From contig NZ_AJYK02000062.1 in the NCBI RefSeq assembly GCF_000286955.2, forward strand, positions 1 to 64,000: a stretch of DNA of 64,000 nt, in the 5' to 3' direction. Positions 15,319 through 23,611 of the stretch are shown piece after piece; positions within the stretch are counted from its first letter, which is position 1; every line of letters begins with the position of its first letter. Under the pieces are notes generated by a model, which saw nothing but the letters and a program-made list of their open reading frames with translations, made no database searches and was not told the origin of the DNA. A program made the translations under genes and the position numbers. The DNA comes from Vibrio rumoiensis 1S-45. Its GTDB lineage: Bacteria > Pseudomonadota > Gammaproteobacteria > Enterobacterales > Vibrionaceae.

Positions 15319-16872
15319 TTATTTATACAATACCCATGCTTGCTGTTGGATTTTTGCCACAAAGTTACGTAGATCTGCTTCTAATGGACGATCCTCAACC
15401 ACAAAGTCAAACTCAGATTGCACCGCTTCCATTATGGCTTTCAATGCAGGGCTAAAGTGTTGGTGGTCGAGTTCGTTATTACGCTTGCGCAATTCAATTG
15501 CTTGAGTGGCGGCCAGCAGTGATGCGGAAGCTACCTGTTCGGTAAGTTGCAACACACGTAAGCAATCACGTGAAGCGATAGTGCCCATGCTGACTTTATC
15601 TTGGTTATGACATTCGGTTGAACGCGAAAATACACTAGCAGGCATAGTGTTTTTGAGCGCTTCGGCGGTCCAAGCGGAAATACCGATTTGTACTGCTTTA
15701 AAGCCGTGGTTGATTGGTTTACGTTCGCCCGTTGCGCCAGTTAAGTTAAACGGTAGGCCATTGTTGAACTTGTAATCCATAAGCTGCGCCATTTGGCGAT
15801 CTAATAGATCAGCTAAGTTAGCCACTGCGGTTTTTAAAGTATCCATTGCCATTGCAATATGACCGCCGTAGAAATGCCCACCGTGCAGAACGCGCTCGTT
15901 ATCACCGTCAATAATTGGATTGTCGTTGGCGCTGTTGAGTTCATTTTCAATCATTTGACGCAACCACGGCAGGGTATCTTGCAATACGCCGATCACATGA
16001 GGTGCACAACGCAAAGAATAACGATCTTGCAAGCGGTCACTGTTGCTTGGTGGACGCTCTGCTTGTAAATCTGAACGTAGCCATGCCGCGATTTGTTGTT
16101 GGCCTTGGTGAGGTTTTACTGCAAATAAGGCTTCGTCAAAATGAAAATCATTGCCTTGCATGCCTAATGACACCATCGCCGTAATCTTAGTCGAAAGTTG
16201 TGCTAAGTATTCCGCACGTTTATAAGCAATACAGGCTAAAGCGGTCATTACCGACGTGCCATTCATTAACGCTAAACCTTCTTTGGGTTTGAGTTTAATG
16301 GGCTGTATGTTGAGCTCTGCAAAGACTTCTGAGGTTGGGCGAACTTGGCCTTTATATAAGACTTCACGTTCACCGATCAAAACAGCTGCAAGGTAGGATA
16401 GCGGGGTTAAATCGCCGCTGGCACCAACCGAGCCTTCTTGTGGGATCATCGGCGTAATGCCTTGATTAATTAACGTAACGATTTGATTGAGAAGATCGTG
16501 AGTCACCCCAGACATGCCTTGTGATAGCGAGCACAAGCGAGTGGCTAACACCGCGCGAGCTTGCTGCTCATCTAAATGCTCGCCAAGGCCACAGCCATGA
16601 AAACGAGTTAAATGCAGTGGCAACTCATCCACTAAGTTCATTGGAATGGCGACAGTACAGGAGTCGCCATAGCCTGTGGTGACGCCATAAATCACGCCTT
16701 CTTCTTTTAATAAGCGCTCAAGAAACGCCACGCCACGATCAATCTTGCTCGTGAAAGCATCACTTTGATTCATTGTCGCTTGGCTGCCTTGTGCGATAGC
16801 CATGACATCTTCAATGGTTAGGCGTTCGGCACCAAAGGTAACTGCTGCATTATTTGGATTCTGAGTTGTCAT
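15319..16872 (-). CDS. Aromatic amino acid ammonia-lyase (HAL/TAL family) within the APE operon
   Basis: This 517-residue lyase of the histidine/phenylalanine ammonia-lyase family removes ammonia from an aromatic amino acid to give an arylacrylate. Ala151-Ser152-Gly153 (in GASGDLTPLS) would form the MIO cofactor. Tyr62 (IYGVTTGYG), the NGTSVM block and SANDNPII are also intact. The substrate-selecting pair in the inner loop is Phe91-His92 (TRFHGCG). Classic histidine lyases have Ser-His there and bacterial tyrosine lyases have His-Leu, so the substrate is uncertain. Its place between apeJ and apeK suggests it makes the aryl starter, for example 4-coumarate. ATG 16872 overlaps apeJ by 23 bases. 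Confidence 0.85.
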   Translation of the reverse strand: MTTQNPNNAAVTFGAERLTIEDVMAIAQGSQATMNQSDAFTSKIDRGVAFLERLLKEEGVIYGVTTGYGDSCTVAIPMNLVDELPLHLTRFHGCGLGEHLDEQQARAVLATRLCSLSQGMSGVTHDLLNQIVTLINQGITPMIPQEGSVGASGDLTPLSYLAAVLIGEREVLYKGQVRPTSEVFAELNIQPIKLKPKEGLALMNGTSVMTALACIAYKRAEYLAQLSTKITAMVSLGMQGNDFHFDEALFAVKPHQGQQQIAAWLRSDLQAERPPSNSDRLQDRYSLRCAPHVIGVLQDTLPWLRQMIENELNSANDNPIIDGDNERVLHGGHFYGGHIAMAMDTLKTAVANLADLLDRQMAQLMDYKFNNGLPFNLTGATGERKPINHGFKAVQIGISAWTAEALKNTMPASVFSRSTECHNQDKVSMGTIASRDCLRVLQLTEQVASASLLAATQAIELRKRNNELDHQHFSPALKAIMEAVQSEFDFVVEDRPLEADLRNFVAKIQQQAWVLYK

Positions 16873-18658
16873 CTTGTTTACTCGAGTTGTTTGAGTTATC
16901 TGGCGCATTGCTGACTGATTCAGTCTCGCTGAGCTGCCAAAAATTAAAAAAGTTATACCACTGTAATGGCGCTTTCATCGTGAAATGTTCTAAGCGATGA
17001 GCATATTGCTGAACCACGGCTTGAAGCGCTTCCATACGTTGTTTACGCGGGAGTATAATTTGTTCACTAAAAGGTTCGAAATAGACATCATAGCGCGGGC
17101 GTTTATTTGAATTGGAATCATCACGTAGCCCGAATAATAAGTACACAGGTGCGGCTAAGACGGTCGCGAGCATAAACGGCCCTTGTGGGAAAGGTGCCGG
17201 TTTACCTAAAAAGTCAGCCCATACCACTCGGTGCTCTTTAGTGGTTGAAGTACGATCCCCTACAATCACCACCCATTCACCTTGTTCTAATTTTTGTTGC
17301 AGTAAAATAGCGGTGTCAGGACCAAGTGTATTAACTTGAATCAGGTTAATTGACGAATCGGGATTGACCGCTTTCATTACTCGGTTAAAGCGCTCTGCGT
17401 GTTCAGTAAAGACTAATGCATTAATGGTAACCTTACTACGCACTCGGCCTAATGCTCGGCACAGTTCTAAATTCCCAAGGTGAGATCCTAAAATGACGAT
17501 GCCTTGTTTGTTACCAATGACGTGATCAAAATGCGGTTGGCCATGAATGGTTAAATCATTGATTTTGATGTCACCTCGCCATCCTGCGAGCTTATCTAAC
17601 ATGGTTTTTCCAAACGACAATAAATGCTGATAGCTAGAAAGCGGCAGAGTGCTAGAGTGATCTAAAGAGATATTTTGTTGAATGGCATATTCTTGTATTT
17701 GTTTTAGAAATTGCTCAGATGCTTGTCGAACTGATTTACCTGTGCGGTAGTAGTAACTGATCACCAGTTTCAGAATCAGGTTAAAAACAGGACGGCCAAG
17801 TAGTGCATAAACCATCATCAACAATTTGATGCCGAGCACAGTGCCACGTTCTTTGCTTTTCGCCCAATGCTGACCACTTGATTGAGGCTCAGACTCAGCG
17901 GAAGGTTGTGTGGAAAAATGACGAGCGATCAATTTGGGTATTCGTGGCAACATGCCAAAGAATAATTTGGTGTGCATTTTGCTGATACGAATATTGTCAT
18001 GCAAAGCATCAAAGTGAGAAATGCCGCCTTCAGGGTAAAACACATTAGTTTTGATGAAGTGAAAACGACAGCCTTGCCAATACATTTTGACCATGATTTC
18101 GGTATCAAAATCCATGCGCTTGCCAATGTCATATTGGTTTAATGTGTCGATGGTGGCTTGCAGAGGGTAAGCTCGAAAGCCGCACATGCTGTCTTGAATT
18201 TCTAAAGATAAGGTTTCAATCCATACCCATACGTGAGTCGCGTATCGGCCATAAAAGCGCGCTTTAGGAACCGATTCATCATAAATAGGACGACCAGAAA
18301 TTAACCGCTTCGGGTATTGGCGAGCGCCCTCAATCAATTGTGGAATCGCGGCAATATCATGCTGACCATCGGCGTCTATTTGAATAGCATGACTAAAGCC
18401 TTGTAAGTGAGCGTGACGAAGCCCTGAAATCATCGCGCCACCTTTACCTTGGTTAATCCCAAGAGTAATTAAGGTTAGGCTTTCTATCGATTCCAGTTGA
18501 GCTAGCTCTGCTTTGGTTGTCGCATTGCTACCATCATCCACCACAAAAATCGGATAACCAAAGGGAAGCAACGAATCAATCACCGCCGCCATGGTTGAGC
18601 CGTGGTTATAGCAAGGAATGACAAAGCAAGGGTTAAAATCCGTCATCTCGATACTCAA
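16850..18658 (-). CDS. apeJ: Fused glycosyltransferase-2 and lysophospholipid-type acyltransferase ApeJ
   Basis: This 602-residue two-domain protein begins with a family 2 glycosyltransferase: VIPCYNHG (13-20), DDGSN (41-45), then IDADGQHD near 95 and DSMCGFRAYP. After a linker it continues as an HtrB/LpxL-like acyltransferase with GSHLGNLE around residue 390 and GDRTSTT. The fusion is typical of APE clusters and probably builds the lipid anchor by adding a sugar and an acyl group. It is separated from apeI by only four bases. The acceptor is unknown. Confidence 0.87.
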   Translation of the reverse strand: MSIEMTDFNPCFVIPCYNHGSTMAAVIDSLLPFGYPIFVVDDGSNATTKAELAQLESIESLTLITLGINQGKGGAMISGLRHAHLQGFSHAIQIDADGQHDIAAIPQLIEGARQYPKRLISGRPIYDESVPKARFYGRYATHVWVWIETLSLEIQDSMCGFRAYPLQATIDTLNQYDIGKRMDFDTEIMVKMYWQGCRFHFIKTNVFYPEGGISHFDALHDNIRISKMHTKLFFGMLPRIPKLIARHFSTQPSAESEPQSSGQHWAKSKERGTVLGIKLLMMVYALLGRPVFNLILKLVISYYYRTGKSVRQASEQFLKQIQEYAIQQNISLDHSSTLPLSSYQHLLSFGKTMLDKLAGWRGDIKINDLTIHGQPHFDHVIGNKQGIVILGSHLGNLELCRALGRVRSKVTINALVFTEHAERFNRVMKAVNPDSSINLIQVNTLGPDTAILLQQKLEQGEWVVIVGDRTSTTKEHRVVWADFLGKPAPFPQGPFMLATVLAAPVYLLFGLRDDSNSNKRPRYDVYFEPFSEQIILPRKQRMEALQAVVQQYAHRLEHFTMKAPLQWYNFFNFWQLSETESVSNAPDNSNNSSKQDDNSESK

Positions 18659-18662
18659 TCCT

Positions 18663-19031
18663 TTACCCTAATAAAATTCGGCCAGAAGAATGGGTTTTCA
18701 CTTCTTCATTGTGCTCGGAGGTATAGGTGAAATACAGTTTTTGTTTTTCCGCCTGCCAAGTCAAACTGAGCTTCACTTCGTGTTCTTTTAAAATAGGCTC
18801 TTGGAATTTGATCACTTCCATTCCTTGAAAACTGGCTGGTGCATTCAAGTATTGCTGGCCATAAAAGACTGCCCAATCAACTTGAGTGACGCCCGGCAGG
18901 CTCGGGAAAATAGGAAAATGACCATTAAAGTCTTCAATGTCGCTATCAATTTTCAACCAAAGTTCGACACTATCGTGAGTACTGTGTTGGCGTAATATCG
19001 TTGGCTTTCTAATGAGTGTCATAAGCTTCAC
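18663..19031 (-). CDS. apeI: APE 3-hydroxyacyl-ACP dehydratase ApeI
   Basis: This 122-residue FabZ/FabA-like hotdog protein has the catalytic block FNGHFPIFPSLPGVTQ with His38. In E. coli ApeI and ApeP form a heterodimeric dehydratase. GTG 19031 overlaps the apeH stop (GTGA), and ATG 19022 nine bases on is an equally good start with AAGTGA before it. The length suits a single hotdog domain. Confidence 0.86.
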   Translation of the reverse strand: MKLMTLIRKPTILRQHSTHDSVELWLKIDSDIEDFNGHFPIFPSLPGVTQVDWAVFYGQQYLNAPASFQGMEVIKFQEPILKEHEVKLSLTWQAEKQKLYFTYTSEHNEEVKTHSSGRILLG

Positions 19032-20440
19032 TTAGTGCTTTCTGGGTGAAAAAGGCGCTCTATATCACTGATAAGGCGTTTACCTTGAGTGTTTAGTGGG
19101 ATCTCATCCACCACACGAAAACGACGCGGAATACCGACCGGTTCAATCCATTGATGCAAGGCTTTACGTAACATTAGCCAAAATTGACCTTTGCCAATGT
19201 CATCGAGTTTTTGCAGACCTTGAGGGCTTAACTTCAATACTGCCGCCACAATAAGACGTTTAGGATCTTGAAAAGGGATCACCGCCGCTTCTTGGATATC
19301 ACCCATGGCGTTTAAGCGTTTTTCGATCTCAGTTAAAGAGATCCGCTTTTCTTCAATTTTGATCACACGATCCGCGCGACCTTTTAAGATGAACTGATCG
19401 TCACTGATCATTTGGCATTGATCGGCGGTTTGATACCAATGATCAGGATCGACCAATGGCGACAGAATTCGTAAACAGCTTTCCGAGTTTGTGCCCACTT
19501 GGGTACCGGTAAAAGTTTTCCATGGTGTTTGTGGCGTTAACTGCTGGCGATGTGCAATGCCTCCGGTTTCGGTGCTGCCTAAAATCTCGTGTGGGTATTG
19601 CTCAAACAATTGCAGGCAAGTTTGTGCGGCGTCATGAGGCAATGGACCGCCAGAAGAAAACAGCGCACGAAAGCACTTAGTTTTTTGTTGTTCGTTGAGT
19701 CGTTTTAATAATGCCGGGCTGCTGACTAATGCGAGATTGAGATCCGCATGCTGCATAATTTGCTCAGGATATTGCCAATCGCATTCTAGAAAGGCGCGGC
19801 CTGTTGATAATGGCCATAAAATGCGAAACAACAACCCATAGATATGTTGATGGGAAACGGTACTAGCAATGACGCAATCTTGCAGTTTATCGCCCCATGT
19901 CGCTTCAAGTTGGGAGACTTCTTTCTCCAAAATAGACAGCGGTTTTTCAATCGCTTTAGGCTGACCACTGGAACCGGAAGTAAACAAAGTGACTAACACA
20001 TCTGTCAGTGGTTGGAATTCATGGTGAGAGGTCACTTGTGAGGTCAATTCAGCCGCAGGTAACGCAATGTTCGCGTGATTGGGGTGTTGATCAAACCAAG
20101 TATCTTCTATCGCATCATCGTGCAGTATTGCATCAAACTGATGAGATAATTCGGCTAATGCACTAGGCTGAAGATTACCTGGTAAAACGGGCTGCTTACC
20201 ACTTTGACATATCGCCATAAAGGCGACCGTAAACCAATAACTGTTTTGAAAACCAATTGCCCAACGTTGAAGCGGTTGCTTATCGAGTAACTCACACACT
20301 TGCTGGACATCTTGGGTGAATTGCTCCCAAGTTACAGTATGCGTTTCGGTGATCGCGACCTTTATTGATAAAGCGCGAGAACTCGACAACAGTTGGCTAA
20401 AAGGCGTTAAGGTTTGGCTCATGCTGGTGGTGCTTTCCAT
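19028..20440 (-). CDS. apeH: APE acyl/aryl ligase ApeH (AMP-binding)
   Basis: This 470-residue adenylate-forming ligase has the P-loop-like motif TLFTSGSSGQPKA (about 148-160), GSTETGG for adenine binding, and a C-terminal lid with KGRADRVIKIEEKRI. It should activate the aryl acid starter and load it on one of the adjacent carrier proteins. ATG 20440 has no clear ribosome site; ATG 20422 has GGAAAG ten bases before it and may be the true start. It overlaps apeI by four bases. Confidence 0.88.
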   Translation of the reverse strand: MESTTSMSQTLTPFSQLLSSSRALSIKVAITETHTVTWEQFTQDVQQVCELLDKQPLQRWAIGFQNSYWFTVAFMAICQSGKQPVLPGNLQPSALAELSHQFDAILHDDAIEDTWFDQHPNHANIALPAAELTSQVTSHHEFQPLTDVLVTLFTSGSSGQPKAIEKPLSILEKEVSQLEATWGDKLQDCVIASTVSHQHIYGLLFRILWPLSTGRAFLECDWQYPEQIMQHADLNLALVSSPALLKRLNEQQKTKCFRALFSSGGPLPHDAAQTCLQLFEQYPHEILGSTETGGIAHRQQLTPQTPWKTFTGTQVGTNSESCLRILSPLVDPDHWYQTADQCQMISDDQFILKGRADRVIKIEEKRISLTEIEKRLNAMGDIQEAAVIPFQDPKRLIVAAVLKLSPQGLQKLDDIGKGQFWLMLRKALHQWIEPVGIPRRFRVVDEIPLNTQGKRLISDIERLFHPESTK

Positions 20441-20474
20441 GGATTGATGAATCGGTCGGTGAGACGTTAATTGC

Positions 20475-21041
20475 CTATTTTAAATTCGACTTCTTTTGAA
20501 CTCGTAATCTCACCAGCCATTCAATTGCAAATAAACAGCCAGCCAGTAAATAGCTGATCAAACCGTTGTAGAGTGTCCATATCGATAAAGGCAGAAAGCA
20601 GGTGTAGAGCGCAATACTGCCATTAATGACAAAATAACCACACCATACTTTCGTGACGGTGCGAGTATACTGAACGCCACTTTGCGGTAAATTAGGATCT
20701 TGCAGGCGAGCCAGACGCTCAATCAGCGTTTGCTTTTGCCACAAGCTGCTAAAGAACAAGACGAACATTAACGTGCTAACAATCACTGGATAAAAGGTAA
20801 ACCAGCCATGTTCACGAAACAATGTTGCCAGCAAGGTAAGGGTGATCCCCGCGCCACCACTGAGCCAAGCAATGTACTTTAATTCTTTCAGTTTTGTGTT
20901 ACTACCAGCCACAATTCTTAAAATGAAAAGTACAGCAAACACGCCGCCAATGACGCCAATGCCCCAACGGCTTAAGCCATAGTAAACCGCTAACGGGTAC
21001 GCCAGCAGTAATAAGGCGGACAAAGCCGTCAATGCGCGCAT
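20475..21041 (-). CDS. apeG: APE-locus inner-membrane protein ApeG (COG4648)
   Basis: This 188-residue protein has about five hydrophobic segments and an arginine- and lysine-rich C-terminus. It fits the uncharacterised COG4648 membrane family found in APE clusters. Its start overlaps the stop of apeF (TAATG). Function is unknown; a role in anchoring the enzymes at the membrane or in lipid handling is only a guess. Confidence 0.78.
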   Translation of the reverse strand: MRALTALSALLLLAYPLAVYYGLSRWGIGVIGGVFAVLFILRIVAGSNTKLKELKYIAWLSGGAGITLTLLATLFREHGWFTFYPVIVSTLMFVLFFSSLWQKQTLIERLARLQDPNLPQSGVQYTRTVTKVWCGYFVINGSIALYTCFLPLSIWTLYNGLISYLLAGCLFAIEWLVRLRVQKKSNLK

Positions 21042-21298
21042 TATTTGTCCTTGAGTAACTCGGTAACCGCGTCTACAACATCGTTAACAGTACGAACGGC
21101 TTTAAACTCGTCAGGTTGAATTTTTTTGCCTGTAAGTTTTTGCAAGTGCACCACAAGATCTACGGCATCAATGCTATCAAGATCGAGTTCTTGGTATAGT
21201 TTTGATTCAGGTTTGATGTCGTCAGCATCTATTTCAAATAGTTCAACAAAGGCATCACGCACTTGGTTAAACACTTCGTCTCTATTTATTTCCGTCAT
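21041..21298 (-). CDS. apeF: Acyl carrier protein ApeF
   Basis: This 85-residue carrier protein has the phosphopantetheine attachment motif LDLDSIDAVDL with Ser42. The fold is acidic and helical, as usual. ATG 21298 is chosen; a GTG at 21307 would add three residues. It lies 130 bases after apeE, a gap that could hold an internal promoter. Two carrier proteins are normal for APE systems, one perhaps for starter loading and one for elongation. Confidence 0.92.
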   Translation of the reverse strand: MTEINRDEVFNQVRDAFVELFEIDADDIKPESKLYQELDLDSIDAVDLVVHLQKLTGKKIQPDEFKAVRTVNDVVDAVTELLKDK

Positions 21299-21428
21299 AT
21301 TTTTCACGCTTGATAGTTAAAGCTAATGTTCAATTTAACGAGTGTATACCTTTCTTATTTGAAGCGGCTGTTTTGTCGGATACGTTCACAGCAACGTCAA
21401 CTATTTAAGGTATAGAATAAGCGTTAAA

Positions 21429-21686
21429 TTATGCTTGTTGACTTGCAATATAATTAGCAAGGTTGGCAACGGATGCAAAATGTTCACGAGTTTGAGTGTC
21501 ATCGGCATCAATTACGACATGGTATTTTTTCTTTACGGCAAGGCCGAGTTCAAGGGCATCGATAGAATCTAAACCTAGGCCGTCACCAAATAAAGGTGCA
21601 TCAGAGTCAATATCTTCAACTTGAATGTCTTCTAGATTTAAAGCATCAATAATTAATCGTTTTAATTCGTTGTGTAACTGCTGCAC
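21429..21686 (-). CDS. apeE: Acyl carrier protein ApeE
   Basis: This 85-residue carrier protein has the motif GLDSIDALEL and attachment Ser41. The start is GTG 21686, with AGG about eight bases before it; no ATG lies nearby in frame. It is 19 bases after apeD. Confidence 0.92.
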   Translation of the reverse strand: MQQLHNELKRLIIDALNLEDIQVEDIDSDAPLFGDGLGLDSIDALELGLAVKKKYHVVIDADDTQTREHFASVANLANYIASQQA

Positions 21687-21705
21687 GCTAGCCTACCTAA
21701 ATATG

Positions 21706-22569
21706 TTATGAGGATGTCTCTGTGTTTTGTTCAAGCGTCATATCAGGGAAAAGTGCCGTTGATAAATGTTGATTGAGATGACGCGCTGCTGTGGTGGGTG
21801 AGTCACAATTTTCTATAAACTCACTGACCGCTATCTTACCTTTCACTTCAATGTGAAAAAAGGGTTTTACGTCAGGAACTTGATACCATTTCATTTGTTT
21901 GGTCAAAAAGTTCGGCGTAACCCTTATATGTATCAAACGAATATCGGTTTGTGTTCGTACTGCAATTTGCGCGGCACCTCGTTGTAATTTAGAGGTTTTA
22001 CCTGGTGTGGTTCGAGTACCTTCCGGGAAAATTAATAATACATTGCCTTGTTTTAGCCGCTGACTGCAGTCTTCTAATAAGCTTTCAGGGTCGCGATTAG
22101 GAATATAGCCTGCTGATTTAACAATGCCTTTCATAAAAGGATTATGCCAAATTGCCGCTTTAACTAAACAGTCACATTGCTTCAACTTCGAGGCGATAAG
22201 AACGTAATCAATTAAACTTGGATGATTGGCTAGAATTAAGCAGTTGCGATCTTGTTGCATGATTTCACTATGATCAAACCGATAATCAATCGCGCCAGTG
22301 AACTTCATGGTTTGGCAAAATAAGCTAAAGGCGTGTTTGATGATCGCCTGTACTCGCATTTCACGTTGTTCTTGATGACGAGTGGTCAAAGTCATTATAG
22401 GGAAAACAATAAAAGTTAACCCAAGCGCTCCTAATCCAAAAATAGCAAAACAACTGCCAGTTGCGATCACCCGCCAGTATTTATTGAGTTTTTGTCCAAA
22501 AGATAAGGGCATAGTCTGTCTCTTCTGTTGTGCCGTCATATTCGTGCGATAATCTTGCTTGTTTAACAT
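21706..22569 (-). CDS. apeD: APE-locus acyltransferase ApeD (PlsC-like)
   Basis: This 287-residue 1-acylglycerol-phosphate acyltransferase-like enzyme has a membrane helix at about 37-60, the HX4D motif NHPSLID (His116, Asp121) and the PEGTR block. It probably acylates the lipid part of the pigment. The gene begins 32 bases after the end of apeC. Confidence 0.88.
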   Translation of the reverse strand: MLNKQDYRTNMTAQQKRQTMPLSFGQKLNKYWRVIATGSCFAIFGLGALGLTFIVFPIMTLTTRHQEQREMRVQAIIKHAFSLFCQTMKFTGAIDYRFDHSEIMQQDRNCLILANHPSLIDYVLIASKLKQCDCLVKAAIWHNPFMKGIVKSAGYIPNRDPESLLEDCSQRLKQGNVLLIFPEGTRTTPGKTSKLQRGAAQIAVRTQTDIRLIHIRVTPNFLTKQMKWYQVPDVKPFFHIEVKGKIAVSEFIENCDSPTTAARHLNQHLSTALFPDMTLEQNTETSS

Positions 22570-22601
22570 TGTTATTTTAATTGCGAGTTATGTCTAAATT
22601 C

Positions 22602-23357
22602 CTATTGATGATTCCAGGCCCATTGTGTTCGAGAATCACTTATCTGCCATTTGGCGTTTATTTGTTGTTCATGTAAGGCTAATTGCTTTAATGTTTCTAA
22701 TGTTAGTGAGTGCTTAATAATGGGCTGCTTCATGTTTTCTAAAGGCTTCCAAGTAAGTTCTGTATTATTTCCTGCACGAAGCACTAAGCCTAAAGCGTAT
22801 AAAGGTTGATGTGTGTCATCTTCAAAAACGGTATACGGTTGTGGCAAAGGCGCATCAAAATCTAACACTAATACCTTATGTTCTGGATTATCTTCAAGGT
22901 AGGCGTAGGCTTCGATTAACGCGTAATGAAGGCTGCTTTCACAACCCGCTAAAGAGGTAGCTGGAATAGGGCTTTTGCTGGCGATAGTAAATAAACCAAC
23001 GCTGGTATTATGAACAGATTGTGAAAATGCCATTGGGGAAGCCTCTTCACCTTGCAGAACTTGTTGCAATAAATCCACGGTACGAGGCAGCTCTCCGTGG
23101 CGGCTTGAAAAAACCAAGTAATCAAAGGATTGTTGCTGTTGCTGCAGGTTTTGTTGCAAGTACATCGCTGTTTGCAGTGCTACTTTACTTAAAGGGCTCA
23201 TTCGTCGGCGCATCATGGCAGGAATTAGATGAGTACTTAGAGCTTCAGGTTCAGTTGGCCATTGTTCGCTTATGGCCCAGCGTTTCCAAGCGGAGCGATC
23301 CGTTAATCCCGGTGAAAGGGCGTACCAATCTTCAATCGTAAATGCAATTTTGCTCAT
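22602..23357 (-). CDS. apeC: APE chain-length factor ApeC (ketosynthase-like)
   Basis: This 251-residue protein resembles the N-terminal half of ketosynthases, without a nucleophilic cysteine in the usual place. This is the small 'chain length factor' that pairs with ApeO. MSKIAFTIEDWYALSPG opens the protein, and MRRRMSPLSK and SVHNTSVGLFTIAS are the recognisable blocks. ATG 23357 has GAGAA just before it; an upstream frame to 23405 lacks a ribosome site. It is the first gene of the operon, so the operon promoter should lie between 23357 and 23612. Confidence 0.85.
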   Translation of the reverse strand: MSKIAFTIEDWYALSPGLTDRSAWKRWAISEQWPTEPEALSTHLIPAMMRRRMSPLSKVALQTAMYLQQNLQQQQQSFDYLVFSSRHGELPRTVDLLQQVLQGEEASPMAFSQSVHNTSVGLFTIASKSPIPATSLAGCESSLHYALIEAYAYLEDNPEHKVLVLDFDAPLPQPYTVFEDDTHQPLYALGLVLRAGNNTELTWKPLENMKQPIIKHSLTLETLKQLALHEQQINAKWQISDSRTQWAWNHQ

Positions 23358-23611
23358 TATTCTCAGTTCATACCATTTTATTGAAATGAAGCGTAAAAAT
23401 AGCATTTTTATTGATGTGAGTGTTATCTTGTTACTTGTATTATTGATATAAAATTAAGAACTTGATCGAGGTTTATTCGAAGAATGCCTTAATCAAAAGT
23501 GTTGATTGATCTTGGATTAACGTCGATTCAGGATATGGGCACCCAAAGTAATTGAAGTGGTAACTTCGAGTGAAACAGGTATGGATACCTGCTTGAATAG
23601 GATATTTATTA
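23358..23611. promoter_or_regulatory. Divergent control region of the APE operon and the flavoprotein gene
   Basis: This AT-rich, 254-bp gap separates two diverging units, so both promoters should be here. I found no convincing -35/-10 pair and no clear operator. There is no regulator gene next to the operon, so control must come from elsewhere in the genome. Confidence 0.5.
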
